51,336 nucleotides of DNA from CALDTK01 sp041744755. Lineage in GTDB: Bacteria; Bacteroidota; Bacteroidia; Chitinophagales; Saprospiraceae. The stretch is from positions 1 through 51,336 of the forward strand of contig JBGTKC010000137.1 of assembly GCA_041744755.1 (NCBI GenBank), written 5' to 3'. Each line of letters starts with the position of its first letter. Positions within the stretch are counted from its first letter, which is position 1. Under the pieces are notes generated by a model. That model saw only the letters and a program-made list of their open reading frames with translations, ran no database searches and was not told the DNA's origin. Shown one piece after another: positions 1 through 7,526 of this stretch. Both the position numbers and the translations under genes were made by a program.

Positions 1-858
1 GGCTTTCAGGTGGCTAGTGCCCGCGCCACGCTCCGTGAGCTTCAGACCAGCTTGCGACGTACCAACATCGTGGCCCCGATGGACGGTATCCTTAGCCAAC
101 TCAACGTTGAGGAGGGCGAGCGCGTGGTCGGTACCATCCAGATGGCTGGAACAGAACTCGCGCGCGTGGCCGACCTCAGTCAAATGGAGGTCCGCGTCGA
201 GGTGTCCGAAAATGACATCCCGCGAGTGTCGCTCGGGGACCCAGCCGAAATCGAGGTCGACGCCTACCTCGATCGCAAGTTTTCCGGCAAGGTGGCCGAG
301 ATATCGAGTAGCGCCAACAACCTCACGAGTGCCACCGGCATCCAAACCTTGAACACCGACCAGGTGACCAACTTCACCGTCACCATACTCATCGACGCAT
401 CCAGCTACGCCGATCTCGTCGCGAAGGGACGCTCGTACCCCTTCCGCCCTGGAATGTCGGCCTCCGTGGAGATCCTCACGGAGACCGTGTCGGATGCGGT
501 GTCCGTGCCGATAGCGGCGGTCACGGCCCGCGAGGCCGACGAGAATAGCGCCAAGGCGGGCGGCAAGAAAAACTCCGACCTCGCCAACAAAGCTCTGGCG
601 AGTGCCGACCTCGTGGAGGTCGTTTGGGTGGCTAAGGCGGACGGCACAGTCGAGCGGCGCATCGTGAAGACGGGCGTCCAGAACCGCAAGGCGATCCAGG
701 TGACCTCCGGGCTACAGGTCGGGGAGCGGATCGTGGTCGGGCCCTACGCCCAGGTGGCGCGTAAACTCAAGGACGGGAGCAAGGTTTACGAGAAGGATGA
801 TGAAGGGGATGAAGGTGACGACGCCGCCGCCGACGATGAAGATGACGATGACGCATGA
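1..858 (+). CDS. Efflux periplasmic adaptor (HlyD/MacA-like), 5'-truncated
   Basis: C-terminal part of a membrane-fusion/adaptor subunit that would link an inner-membrane RND or ABC exporter to an outer-membrane channel. The frame is open from base 1, so the true start lies outside the window. Visible in order: the end of the hairpin and second half of the lipoyl-like domain (IVAPMDGILSQLNVEEGE), a beta-barrel domain (SQMEVRVEVSENDIPRVSLG), and a membrane-proximal domain with GLQVGERIVVGPY near the end. The protein ends in an unusually acidic tail of about 25 residues, mostly D and E, which most family members lack. The partner transporter would be expected next to it but is not in the window, so pump type and substrate cannot be told. 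The family call is firm. Confidence 0.85.
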   Translation, partial: GFQVASARATLRELQTSLRRTNIVAPMDGILSQLNVEEGERVVGTIQMAGTELARVADLSQMEVRVEVSENDIPRVSLGDPAEIEVDAYLDRKFSGKVAEISSSANNLTSATGIQTLNTDQVTNFTVTILIDASSYADLVAKGRSYPFRPGMSASVEILTETVSDAVSVPIAAVTAREADENSAKAGGKKNSDLANKALASADLVEVVWVAKADGTVERRIVKTGVQNRKAIQVTSGLQVGERIVVGPYAQVARKLKDGSKVYEKDDEGDEGDDAAADDEDDDDA

Positions 859-1489
859 TGCGACGGTTCTCGGACTACCTGTGCGTGACGGTGTCGAGAT
901 CGCCATCCTCGCGAGACGCGCTGAGCTCGGGAAGGGTAAGACGCGACTTGCCGAGGGTATGGGTGCGGAGTCGGCGCTCGAGGTATACCACCGGCTCATC
1001 CGGCTGTGCGCCGCGAGCGTAAGGGGCAGTGGACTTCCGGCCACCGTCTTCTTCGATCCGGCTCCCGGCGATCTGTCGGTCTGGGCTCCTGCGGCTTTCG
1101 GATACGGAATCCAGAACCCGGACCCGGACCTCGGCGAACGCATGCGGACGGCTGCCCTCGCCGTCCTCGCGCACCGCCGGGGCGTCTTAATCATCGGAAC
1201 CGACTGCCCGTACCTAACGCCCGCCCATTTAGAACTGGCGGCGACCAAGCTCGATGAGGTCGACGTGGTGATTGGCCCGAGCCTCGACGGCGGATACTAC
1301 CTCCTCGGCCTCAAGGTGTGCCCGTCCGAACTCTTCGAGGGCATTGCCTGGAGCACCGATCGAGTGGCCGATCAGACGCGGCAAGTTTTGGCGAAAGCCG
1401 GACTCTCCAGCTACGAACTCCCGACCCTCGGCGACATCGACGTGGAGGCCGACTGGCTCACGTACCTGTCCACAGTGCACAATTCTTAG
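842..1489 (+). CDS. DUF2064 / TIGR04282-family glycosyltransferase-like protein
   Basis: A small GT-A-fold protein of the DUF2064 family, related to nucleotidyltransferases and glycosyltransferases; its substrate is not established. Family signatures are visible: ILARRAELGKGKTRLA near the N terminus (nucleotide-binding segment), GTDCPYLTPAHL (DxD-like region), GPSLDGGYYLLGL, and DIDVEADW near the C terminus. The start is uncertain: in-frame ATGs lie at 842 and 848, and upstream ATGs in the same frame fall inside the acidic tail of the preceding gene. I take the start near the upstream stop, which gives a short overlap and likely co-transcription. The gene contains one exact copy of the GTTTT-hairpin motif (1385-1399, read as VLAKA). 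Confidence 0.75.
   Translation: MTMTHDATVLGLPVRDGVEIAILARRAELGKGKTRLAEGMGAESALEVYHRLIRLCAASVRGSGLPATVFFDPAPGDLSVWAPAAFGYGIQNPDPDLGERMRTAALAVLAHRRGVLIIGTDCPYLTPAHLELAATKLDEVDVVIGPSLDGGYYLLGLKVCPSELFEGIAWSTDRVADQTRQVLAKAGLSSYELPTLGDIDVEADWLTYLSTVHNS
1385..1399 (+). repeat. GTTTT-hairpin motif, exact type A (GTTTTGGCGAAAGCC)
   Basis: Stem GGC/GCC, loop GAAA. Inside the DUF2064 gene, sense, read as VLAKA. Confidence 0.9.
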
Positions 1490-1509
1490 GGCGGAGACCT
1501 TATCCTGTT

Positions 1510-1524
1510 ACCTTTCGGCAAAAC
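1510..1524 (-). repeat. GTTTT-hairpin motif, G-T wobble variant
   Basis: GTTTTGCCGAAAGGT on this strand; the outer pair becomes G-T. Ends 7 bases before the lemA start and overlaps its -7-like box. Confidence 0.7.
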
Positions 1525-1531
1525 CAACATC

Positions 1532-2122
1532 ATGGGACGAATTCTTCTCATCGTACTGCTCGTCGTAGCGGTCGTGCTCGGCCTCATGGGCTGCGGCAAA
1601 TACAATGGCTTCGTGACGGGCGAAGAGCAGGTCAACAACTCGTGGGCGGCCGTCGAGTCCGCCTACCAGCGGCGCTCGGACCTCATCCCAAATCTCGTCA
1701 AGACTATACAGGGCTCCGCCGATTTCGAACGCGGTACCCTGACCGAGGTCATCGAGGCCCGCGCTCGCGCAACCAGTATCACGCTCACTGCCGACGACCT
1801 CACAGAGGAGAACCTCGCGCAATTTCAGGCCGCACAGCAGCAGCTCGGCGGCTCGCTCGGTAGACTGCTCGCCACGGCCGAGGCCTATCCAGAGCTTAAG
1901 ACCACCAGCCAATTCCTCGAATTGCAGAGCCAGCTCGAAGGCACGGAGAACCGGATCAAGGTAGAGCGCGACCGTTTTAATCAGACGGCAACCGCCTATA
2001 ACACCGACATCCGGACCTTCCCTAACAATTTTTTCGCCTCCATCTTCGGCTTCAACCGCCGACCCCTCTTCAAGAGCGATCCCGGGTCGGACCGAGCGCC
2101 GACGGTTGATTTCTCAAACTAA
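1532..2122 (+). CDS. lemA: LemA family protein
   Basis: A LemA-family membrane-anchored protein of 196 residues, the normal length. It has one N-terminal hydrophobic segment (residues 2-19) followed by the conserved KYNGFVTGEEQVNNSWAAVE and RRSDLIPNLVKTIQG, then long helices. The segment ends LMGCGK, which looks like a lipobox, so it may be a lipoprotein rather than a transmembrane protein. LemA genes commonly sit next to TPM-domain genes, as here (two follow within 30 bases). The function of LemA is not settled. A promoter-like TACCTTTC box (1509-1516) overlaps a hairpin-motif copy just before the start. Confidence 0.9.
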   Translation: MGRILLIVLLVVAVVLGLMGCGKYNGFVTGEEQVNNSWAAVESAYQRRSDLIPNLVKTIQGSADFERGTLTEVIEARARATSITLTADDLTEENLAQFQAAQQQLGGSLGRLLATAEAYPELKTTSQFLELQSQLEGTENRIKVERDRFNQTATAYNTDIRTFPNNFFASIFGFNRRPLFKSDPGSDRAPTVDFSN

Positions 2123-2146
2123 GCGCAGCGTTCGCCCTCGACCCAT

Positions 2147-2584
2147 ATGTTCTACCCCCGTTTCGTATTCAATCCCGCCCAGGAGGCAGAGATCGTCGAC
2201 GCGATCCGGCAGTTCGAGCTACGGACGAGCGGTGAGATCCGGGTGCACGTGGAGCACAAACTCCGCCGCCCGCCGGTGGACGAGGCGAAGCGTGTTTTCG
2301 AGGCCCTGGGGATGACGGAGACGGCGGCGCACAATGGCGTGCTGATCCTGATCGCACCGGGACAGAAGGCCTTCGCCGTCATCGGCGACAGCGGTATCGA
2401 CGCCGTTACCGACGCGACTTTCTGGGACGAGACCGCCGCCGCGATTCGCCCACACTTTGCCGACGGCGATTACGTCACGGGCCTCACGCTCGGCATCCGG
2501 ATCGCCGGCGAAGCCCTCGCTGAGCACTTCCCCCTCCGCGACGACGATCGGAACGAACTCCCCGACGACATCAGTTATGCTTGA
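2147..2584 (+). CDS. TPM-domain protein, soluble
   Basis: A 145-residue protein that is almost entirely one TPM domain (Pfam TPM_phosphatase). Members are associated with thylakoid and membrane-protein repair or with unspecified phosphatase activity; the activity here is unknown. Seen: an N-terminal FNPAQEAEIVDAIRQFELRT, the core strand GEIRVHVEHKL, then HNGVLILIAPGQKAFAVIGDSGI, typical of the fold. There is no signal peptide or membrane segment, so it is probably cytoplasmic, in contrast with its exported neighbour. It lies 24 bases after lemA and overlaps the next gene by 8 bases, so it is likely co-translated. Confidence 0.8.
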   Translation: MFYPRFVFNPAQEAEIVDAIRQFELRTSGEIRVHVEHKLRRPPVDEAKRVFEALGMTETAAHNGVLILIAPGQKAFAVIGDSGIDAVTDATFWDETAAAIRPHFADGDYVTGLTLGIRIAGEALAEHFPLRDDDRNELPDDISYA

Positions 2585-3419
2585 CCGATTGCTTAGCCGC
2601 GGCTCGCTGCGTCACCTGTCGCGGGCTATCTGGCTAGCGGTAGTCCTCGGGGGGGCGTCGGTTTTGGCGCAAGCCCAGGAGCCCGCGCTCCCCGCGAAGT
2701 CACAGCGGCTGGTCAACGACTACGCTGGGGTACTGGCGGCGGACAACCGCGCCGACCTCGAGCGCAAGCTTGTCGCTTACGACGACAGCACCTCCACGCA
2801 GATCGCGATCGTTATCGAGCGCTTCCTCGAGTCCGGGGATGCGTTCGACCGGAGTTTCCGGATCGCGGAGGCCTGGGGGATTGGCGGGGGGGCGAACGAC
2901 AACGGCGTGTTGATATACGTCGCGGTCGACGACCGTAAGGTCTTCATTCAGAACGGCTATGGCGTGGAGGACCGCCTCACGGATGCCCTCTCGAAGCGGA
3001 TCATCGAGCAGATCATCGTGCCGAACTTCCGAACGGGAGGCTACTACCAGGGCCTCGACCGCGCGACTTCAGTCATGATCGAGTTGCTGCAGGGACGATA
3101 CAAGGCCGATCCTCGCCAAGTCGGCGGCGGGCTCAATCCGATGACGGTGATGATCCTACTTTTCCTCGTCATCCTCATCATCCGCTGGCTCGCGAGTCGT
3201 GGCGGGGGCGGGGACGACTCCGAGGACGGCGGCTACAACCGCAACGGGCGCTACGGTGGTCCGCGCGGGCGCCGTGGTGGTGGGATGGTCTTTTTACCGG
3301 GTGGAGGCTTCGGCGGCGGCGGAGGATTTGGCGGGGGCGGGGGATTTGGGGGCGGCGGTGGTTTCGGGGGCTTCGGCGGCGGTGGTTTCGGCGGGGGTGG
3401 CGCGGGCGGTAGTTGGTAG
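2577..3419 (+). CDS. TPM-domain membrane protein, YgcG-like
   Basis: A second TPM-domain protein of 280 residues. Order: signal peptide (about residues 13-32, hydrophobic, ending VLAQAQ), TPM domain (about 40-175, with STSTQIAIVIERFLESGD and NDNGVLIYVAVDDRKVFIQNGYGVE), a single transmembrane helix near residue 190 (MTVMILLFLVILIIRWLA), then a very glycine-rich tail of GGGF repeats ending GGSW. This matches YgcG-like proteins. The start at 2577 overlaps the preceding stop. The glycine tail is encoded by GGC/GGT/GGG-rich DNA, which produces spurious reading frames on the other strand. Role inferred from family only: envelope maintenance together with LemA. Confidence 0.85.
   Translation: MLDRLLSRGSLRHLSRAIWLAVVLGGASVLAQAQEPALPAKSQRLVNDYAGVLAADNRADLERKLVAYDDSTSTQIAIVIERFLESGDAFDRSFRIAEAWGIGGGANDNGVLIYVAVDDRKVFIQNGYGVEDRLTDALSKRIIEQIIVPNFRTGGYYQGLDRATSVMIELLQGRYKADPRQVGGGLNPMTVMILLFLVILIIRWLASRGGGGDDSEDGGYNRNGRYGGPRGRRGGGMVFLPGGGFGGGGGFGGGGGFGGGGGFGGFGGGGFGGGGAGGSW
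2661..2675 (+). repeat. GTTTT-hairpin motif, loop variant GCAA
   Basis: GTTTTGGCGCAAGCC. In the signal peptide of the TPM membrane protein, read as VLAQA. Confidence 0.75.
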
Positions 3420-3450
3420 TTGAGTGCGGGCTTCTGACCTTGCGGCACCT

Positions 3451-5115
3451 ATGATCACGAGTCTCGACATCCGCAACTACGCGCTCATCGACGAGCTTCA
3501 CGTAGATTTCGCCCCTGGGCTCACGATCATCACCGGCGAGACGGGTGCCGGCAAGTCCATTATCCTCGGCGGGCTCGGGCTCATCATGGGCCAGCGCGCC
3601 GACACCAAGGCGCTATTTCATGCAGATCAAAAGTGTGTAGTCGAAGCGCATTTCAACGTCGGCGCTTACGGCTTAAGAGAATTTTTCGACCAAAACGAAC
3701 TCGACTACGACGATGAGTTGGTCATCCGCAGGGAGATTCTGCCTTCCGGCAAAACCCGCACTTTCGTCAATGACACACCCGCGAAGCTTACGGTGCTGCA
3801 AGATCTCAGCCGGTCTTTGATCGACCTCCATCAGCAGTTCGACACCCTCGACATCCACAACGTCTCCTTCCAGCTGCGGATGCTCGACGCCCTGGCCGGC
3901 AACCAGGCTCTACTGCGGCAGTACGCCGCCGCCTACAATGTTTACCAGGCCGACCGCCGCGAGCTAGCTCGCCTGGCGGCCGAGCAGGCGCGCCTGCGCC
4001 AGGAGGCCGACTTCGTCAACTTCCAGCTCGCCGAGCTCGCGGAAGCCGACGTGCAGCCCGGCGAGATGGAAGCGCTGGAGTCCGAGCTCAAGACCCTCGA
4101 GCGCGCCGAGGACATCAAGAAGGTGCTCGGGGAGACGGGCTACAAGCTCGTCGAGGATGAGCGGGCCATCGTGTCACAACTCCGGGACTTGATGCCAGCC
4201 GTGGAGCAGCTCAGTGATATCAACACCGACCTCGATCGACAGATCCAGCGCCTCGCGGAGTTGCGATTCGAGCTCGACGACCTCGGGCAGACCTTTGCGG
4301 ACTTGGCTGAGAACACGGAGTTCGACGCCGAGCGCATCTCCGAAGTCCAGGATCGCCTTTCGATCATCTTCAAGCTCATCAAGAAGCACCTCGTCGTTGA
4401 CGACGCCGGCCTGCTTGAAGTGCAGCGCGACTACGAGACAAGGTCACAGAGCACCAAACGTGTCGACCGCGAGATAAAGCAGCTCGAGAAGTCGCTCGCC
4501 ACGCAGCTGCGCGTACTCGAAGAGCGCGCGCTTGAGTTGCGCTCGCGCCGCAAGGCCCAGGTGGATGATTTCCTCGACAAGATTCACGCTCGGCTCGGCA
4601 AGCTGAGCATGGCGAGCGCACGCATCGCCATCGACTTTCAGGAACTGGAGCACCCGGGGCCGCTTGGAATGGATCAGGTCGAGTACCTCTTCAGCGCGAA
4701 TAAAGGTTCGCGGTTGCAGCCCATCAAAGGACAGGCTAGTGGAGGTGAGTTGAGCCGCCTCACCCTGGTCACGAAGAGTCTCGTCGCCTCGGCTATACCC
4801 CTGCCGACGTTGATCTTCGACGAAATCGACAGCGGCGTAAGCGGGGATGTGGCCCTGCGTATGGGGGAGATTCTACACGGACTCAGCGGCGACCACCAGG
4901 TCGTGACTATCACGCACTCCCCCCAGGTCGCCAGCCAGGCCGACAAACACTACTTTGTCTTCAAGGAGGACCTCGGCGAGCGGACGGCCACGCGCGTGCG
5001 AGAACTCGACCAGGCGGCTCGCGTCCAGGCCATTGCCGTGATGCTGAGTAGTGATCCCCCGAGCAAACCCGCCCTCGCCAATGCGGCGGGTCTTCTGGCC
5101 TCCGCGAGGCGCTAA
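3451..5115 (+). CDS. recN: DNA repair ATPase RecN
   Basis: SMC-like ATPase of double-strand break repair, 554 residues, normal length. Visible: the N-terminal opening MITSLDIRNYALIDEL, a Walker A GETGAGKS near residue 35, a long central coiled coil (about 150-370), the ABC signature ASGGELSRLTLV, Walker B PTLIFDEIDSGVSG, and the D/H-loop region VVTITHSPQVASQ. A GTG 27 bases upstream is in frame, but I take the ATG at 3451 because the family consensus begins there. It follows the TPM gene by 31 bases. One loop variant of the hairpin motif (3741-3755) lies at PSGKT. Confidence 0.96.
   Translation: MITSLDIRNYALIDELHVDFAPGLTIITGETGAGKSIILGGLGLIMGQRADTKALFHADQKCVVEAHFNVGAYGLREFFDQNELDYDDELVIRREILPSGKTRTFVNDTPAKLTVLQDLSRSLIDLHQQFDTLDIHNVSFQLRMLDALAGNQALLRQYAAAYNVYQADRRELARLAAEQARLRQEADFVNFQLAELAEADVQPGEMEALESELKTLERAEDIKKVLGETGYKLVEDERAIVSQLRDLMPAVEQLSDINTDLDRQIQRLAELRFELDDLGQTFADLAENTEFDAERISEVQDRLSIIFKLIKKHLVVDDAGLLEVQRDYETRSQSTKRVDREIKQLEKSLATQLRVLEERALELRSRRKAQVDDFLDKIHARLGKLSMASARIAIDFQELEHPGPLGMDQVEYLFSANKGSRLQPIKGQASGGELSRLTLVTKSLVASAIPLPTLIFDEIDSGVSGDVALRMGEILHGLSGDHQVVTITHSPQVASQADKHYFVFKEDLGERTATRVRELDQAARVQAIAVMLSSDPPSKPALANAAGLLASARR
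3741..3755 (-). repeat. GTTTT-hairpin motif, loop variant GGAA
   Basis: GTTTTGCCGGAAGGC on this strand, antisense inside recN, read there as PSGKT. Confidence 0.75.
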
Positions 5116-5170
5116 CCCGACCCGTGGGCGCGCGTCCTGCGGGAGCGCGGCTCCCCAAACCTCACTCGCT

Positions 5171-5178
5171 TACTTTCG
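5171..5178 (+). promoter_or_regulatory. -7 box of fabI
   Basis: TACTTTCG, 22 bases before the fabI start. The same box occurs ahead of rpsO. No convincing -33 TTG at the right spacing. Confidence 0.45.
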
Positions 5179-5199
5179 CGCGGACTAGCTTTTACACCT

Positions 5200-6012
5200 A
5201 TGCCAACTACGTCTCTCCTCGCCGGCAAACGCGGCGTCATCTTCGGTGCCCTCGACGACAAGTCAATCGCCTGGCAAGTCGCCGAGGCCGCTGTTGCGCA
5301 GGGCGCGCAGATCGTGCTCACCAACGCCCCCGTTGCCATGCGGATGGGTACACTGCAACAGTTGGGCGACAGGCTCAACGCCCCAGTCATTGCGGCCGAC
5401 GCCACGAGTAGCGACGAGATGCAGGCCATGTTTACGCAGGCCGCCGAGCATCTCGGTGGCAAATTCGACTTCGTACTTCATTCAATCGGGATGTCGATCA
5501 ACGTCCGTAAGAAAAAAGAGTACACCGATAGCAATCACGACTGGATGCTGAAGACGCTCGACATCTCGGCAATCAGCTTTCACAAAATGATGCAGGTGCT
5601 CTACCGCGGCGAGATGATGGCAGAGTGGGGAAGCATCCTAGCACTGACCTACATCGCCGCACAGAGAAGTTTTCCACACTACGGCGAAATGGCCGACGCA
5701 AAAGCGTTGCTGGAGAGTTTCGCCCGCAGCTTCGGGTACCACTTCGGGGTGCGGGAGCACGTACGCGTTAATACGATCAGCCAGTCGCCGACTGTAACGA
5801 CGGCCGGTTCGGGCGTCAAAGGTTTCTCGGACTTCTTCGATTACGCCCACAAAACCTCTCCCCTCGGGAATGCCTCTAGCCAGGCGTGTGCGGATTACTG
5901 CGTGTCGATGTTCAGCGATCTCACGAAGTACGTCACCATGCAAAACCTCTTCCACGACGGTGGTTTTAGCATGATGGGCATGAATCCGAGCCTCATGGCG
6001 AGCGTCGAATGA
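5200..6012 (+). CDS. fabI: Enoyl-[acyl-carrier-protein] reductase FabI
   Basis: NADH-dependent enoyl-ACP reductase, the last step of each fatty-acid elongation cycle, 270 residues. It is a divergent short-chain dehydrogenase/reductase. Seen: the N-terminal nucleotide site GKRGVIFGALDDKSIAWQVA, the LHSIG segment, and the catalytic Y-x6-K as HYGEMADAKA, which is FabI-type spacing. The C terminus carries the expected INTISQSP-like NTISQSPTVT and HDGGFSMMGM. A TACTTTCG box at 5171-5178 lies 22 bases before the start and fits a -7 element. It appears to be a single-gene unit. Confidence 0.95.
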   Translation: MPTTSLLAGKRGVIFGALDDKSIAWQVAEAAVAQGAQIVLTNAPVAMRMGTLQQLGDRLNAPVIAADATSSDEMQAMFTQAAEHLGGKFDFVLHSIGMSINVRKKKEYTDSNHDWMLKTLDISAISFHKMMQVLYRGEMMAEWGSILALTYIAAQRSFPHYGEMADAKALLESFARSFGYHFGVREHVRVNTISQSPTVTTAGSGVKGFSDFFDYAHKTSPLGNASSQACADYCVSMFSDLTKYVTMQNLFHDGGFSMMGMNPSLMASVE

Positions 6013-6263
6013 GGACGCTGCGTAAGTAGCTTGTGGGCAAAAAAGTGGGCCAAGCGTTACCGCCCAGCCCATCCAATGTCCCAGAAGTGAATCTTGAAGC
6101 GTTACAAAGTGCGACACAAATAAGACGAATGGCGTGATCCGTCGGTTGCGTTGCAAAGATGGATCAACATCATTCGTAACAGCGGTGACGTGCATCAAGT
6201 GGGGTCTTGAAGTTGGTCAGATTTAAAGTTGCTACAAGAAGTGTGGGTGAACGGTGCGGTCCG

Positions 6264-6271
6264 TACATTTG
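6264..6271 (+). promoter_or_regulatory. -7 box of the DUF177-rpmF operon
   Basis: TACATTTG matches TAnnTTTG and lies 28 bases before the chosen start, which supports that start over the one at 6207. The rest of the 287-base gap from 6013 has no gene that I can see, only a loose ACGAATG/CATTCGT inverted repeat (6124-6177). Confidence 0.5.
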
Positions 6272-6299
6272 CCGCCGTTTTCAACAAAGGTTGATCAGC

Positions 6300-6845
6300 A
6301 TGGAGGCTTCCGTCGGCTACGACATCCCACTCGAGACCTTGGCCGGTGGCGCACACCAGTTTGATTACGTCCTCGGGAACGACTTCTTCGAGGCATTCGA
6401 GACCGATCTGATCCGCAGTGGCGATTTCACCGCACAGGTCACCATCGAGAAGGTCCGCAACCAATTCAACCTCGCCATTGCTTTTGCCGGCAATGCGGGC
6501 GTGGTCTGCGATCGGTGTCTCGAACCTTTCCGGCTCCCGCTCGCGGGTGAGGGGGAGATTGTAATCAAATACGACGCCGAGCTCGTGAGCGAGGATGATG
6601 AAGTCATCTATGTCGCCTACGGGACCGAGCGTTACAACGTCGCGAAGCTTTTGTTCGAAAACATCGCTGTCGCCCTGCCGATGTCCGTTGTGCACGACCT
6701 TGCCGGACTCGACTGCGACCCGGCCATGCTGAAGTACTTAAACCAAGCTCCCGAAACGGACTCAATCCCCGCCGACGGAATTATCATACCCGCTGACTCC
6801 CCCTGGGCTGCCCTACAGGCGCTCAAGGGACCTAATCTTAACTAA
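6300..6845 (+). CDS. DUF177 (YceD-like) protein
   Basis: A DUF177/YceD-family protein of 181 residues. Family members sit directly upstream of rpmF in most bacteria and are linked with 23S rRNA accumulation; the mechanism is not settled. Seen: IPLETLAGGAHQFDYVLGNDF near the start, the central VCDRCLEPFRLPLAGE with a CxxC pair, and the acidic D/E stretch before VIYVAYG. An in-frame ATG at 6207 would add 31 residues that do not look like the family, so I choose 6300, which also lies downstream of a TACATTTG -7 box (6264-6271). Its stop overlaps the rpmF start by one base (TAATG). Confidence 0.85.
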   Translation: MEASVGYDIPLETLAGGAHQFDYVLGNDFFEAFETDLIRSGDFTAQVTIEKVRNQFNLAIAFAGNAGVVCDRCLEPFRLPLAGEGEIVIKYDAELVSEDDEVIYVAYGTERYNVAKLLFENIAVALPMSVVHDLAGLDCDPAMLKYLNQAPETDSIPADGIIIPADSPWAALQALKGPNLN

Positions 6846-7036
6846 TGGCACATCCTAAAAGCCGCGTCTCCAAGCAGCGCAAGCGTAAGCGTCGTACCCA
6901 CTATAAGGCCGATGCCCCGACCCTTAGCCGTGACGCCTCGACTGGCCTCACGCACCGTCGCCACGTCGCGCACAAAGACGCGGACGGCAATCTCTTCTAC
7001 CGCGGCAAGATCCTCGTGCCAGCGGTAGAGGTCTAA
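6845..7036 (+). CDS. rpmF: 50S ribosomal protein L32
   Basis: 63-residue L32 of the large ribosomal subunit. The N-terminal MAHPKSRVSKQRKRKRRTH is highly basic and diagnostic. The C-terminal part lacks the paired cysteines of zinc-binding L32, so this is the cysteine-free form. It is translationally coupled to the DUF177 gene upstream by a one-base overlap. An inverted repeat at 7067-7099 follows, which may end or process the transcript. Confidence 0.97.
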   Translation: MAHPKSRVSKQRKRKRRTHYKADAPTLSRDASTGLTHRRHVAHKDADGNLFYRGKILVPAVEV

Positions 7037-7066
7037 CCCTCGGGATTTACCATAATTGTTGACGCT

Positions 7067-7099
7067 CGTAGGCCGCTGCTCCCCCGAGCGTGGCCTACG
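7067..7099 (+). promoter_or_regulatory. Inverted repeat between rpmF and ridA
   Basis: CGTAGGCC (7067-7074) and GGCCTACG (7092-7099) form an 8-bp perfect stem with an inner GCTC/GAGC pair. No T run follows, so it is not a standard terminator. TTGACGC is repeated on both sides (near 7059 and 7103). Confidence 0.4.
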
Positions 7100-7121
7100 G
7101 TCGTTGACGCACCCCACCTTT

Positions 7122-7508
7122 ATGCGAAGTATCTACTCCCCCCACGCCCCTGAACCCGTCGGGCCCTATTCCCAAGCCGTCGAGCACAACGGTGTGCTAT
7201 ACTGCTCAGGCCAGGTAGCGCTCGACCCGGCGACCGGCAGACTCGTCGATAGTGACATCGAAGCGGAAACTGGCCAAGTCCTCCGCAACGTGGACGCCGT
7301 ACTGGCGGCGGCCGGTACGTCGAAGCGCAATGTGATCAAGTGTTCGGTGTTCGTGATGGATATGGGGATGTTCGACCGAATCAACGCGGTCTACCAGGCG
7401 TACTTCGGCCTCGACGAAGCACCGGCGCGCGAACTCGTGCAAGTGGCGCGTTTGCCGAAAGGCGCCAACATCGAGATCACCGTCATCGCTGCCATCCCTG
7501 CGGCCTAG
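7122..7508 (+). CDS. ridA: RidA family enamine/imine deaminase
   Basis: 128-residue YjgF/YER057c/UK114-family protein. RidA hydrolyses reactive enamines/imines released by PLP enzymes such as threonine dehydratase. Seen: IYSPHAPEPVGPYSQAVE at the N terminus, GVLYCSGQVALDPATG, the central VLAAAGTSKRNVIKCSVFV, the ARELVQVARLPKGANIEI active-site segment with the conserved arginine, and an EI(T) ending. A start at 7056 is in frame but adds residues outside the family, so 7122 is preferred. The gene ends 10 bases before trpS. Confidence 0.93.
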   Translation: MRSIYSPHAPEPVGPYSQAVEHNGVLYCSGQVALDPATGRLVDSDIEAETGQVLRNVDAVLAAAGTSKRNVIKCSVFVMDMGMFDRINAVYQAYFGLDEAPARELVQVARLPKGANIEITVIAAIPAA

Positions 7509-7511
7509 TCC

Positions 7512-7526
7512 CACTTTCGTGAAAAC
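7512..7526 (-). repeat. GTTTT-hairpin motif, stem CAC/GTG
   Basis: GTTTTCACGAAAGTG on this strand. Covers the GTG start codon of trpS. Identical to the copy at 43834. Confidence 0.75.

Noticed and set aside
3230..3418. Open frames antisense to the glycine-rich tail (proline-rich)
   Set aside because: They are direct complements of GGN codons in the TPM protein tail.
7509..7518. T-box or tryptophan attenuator upstream of trpS
   Set aside because: The gap to ridA is 10 bases, with no room for a leader.
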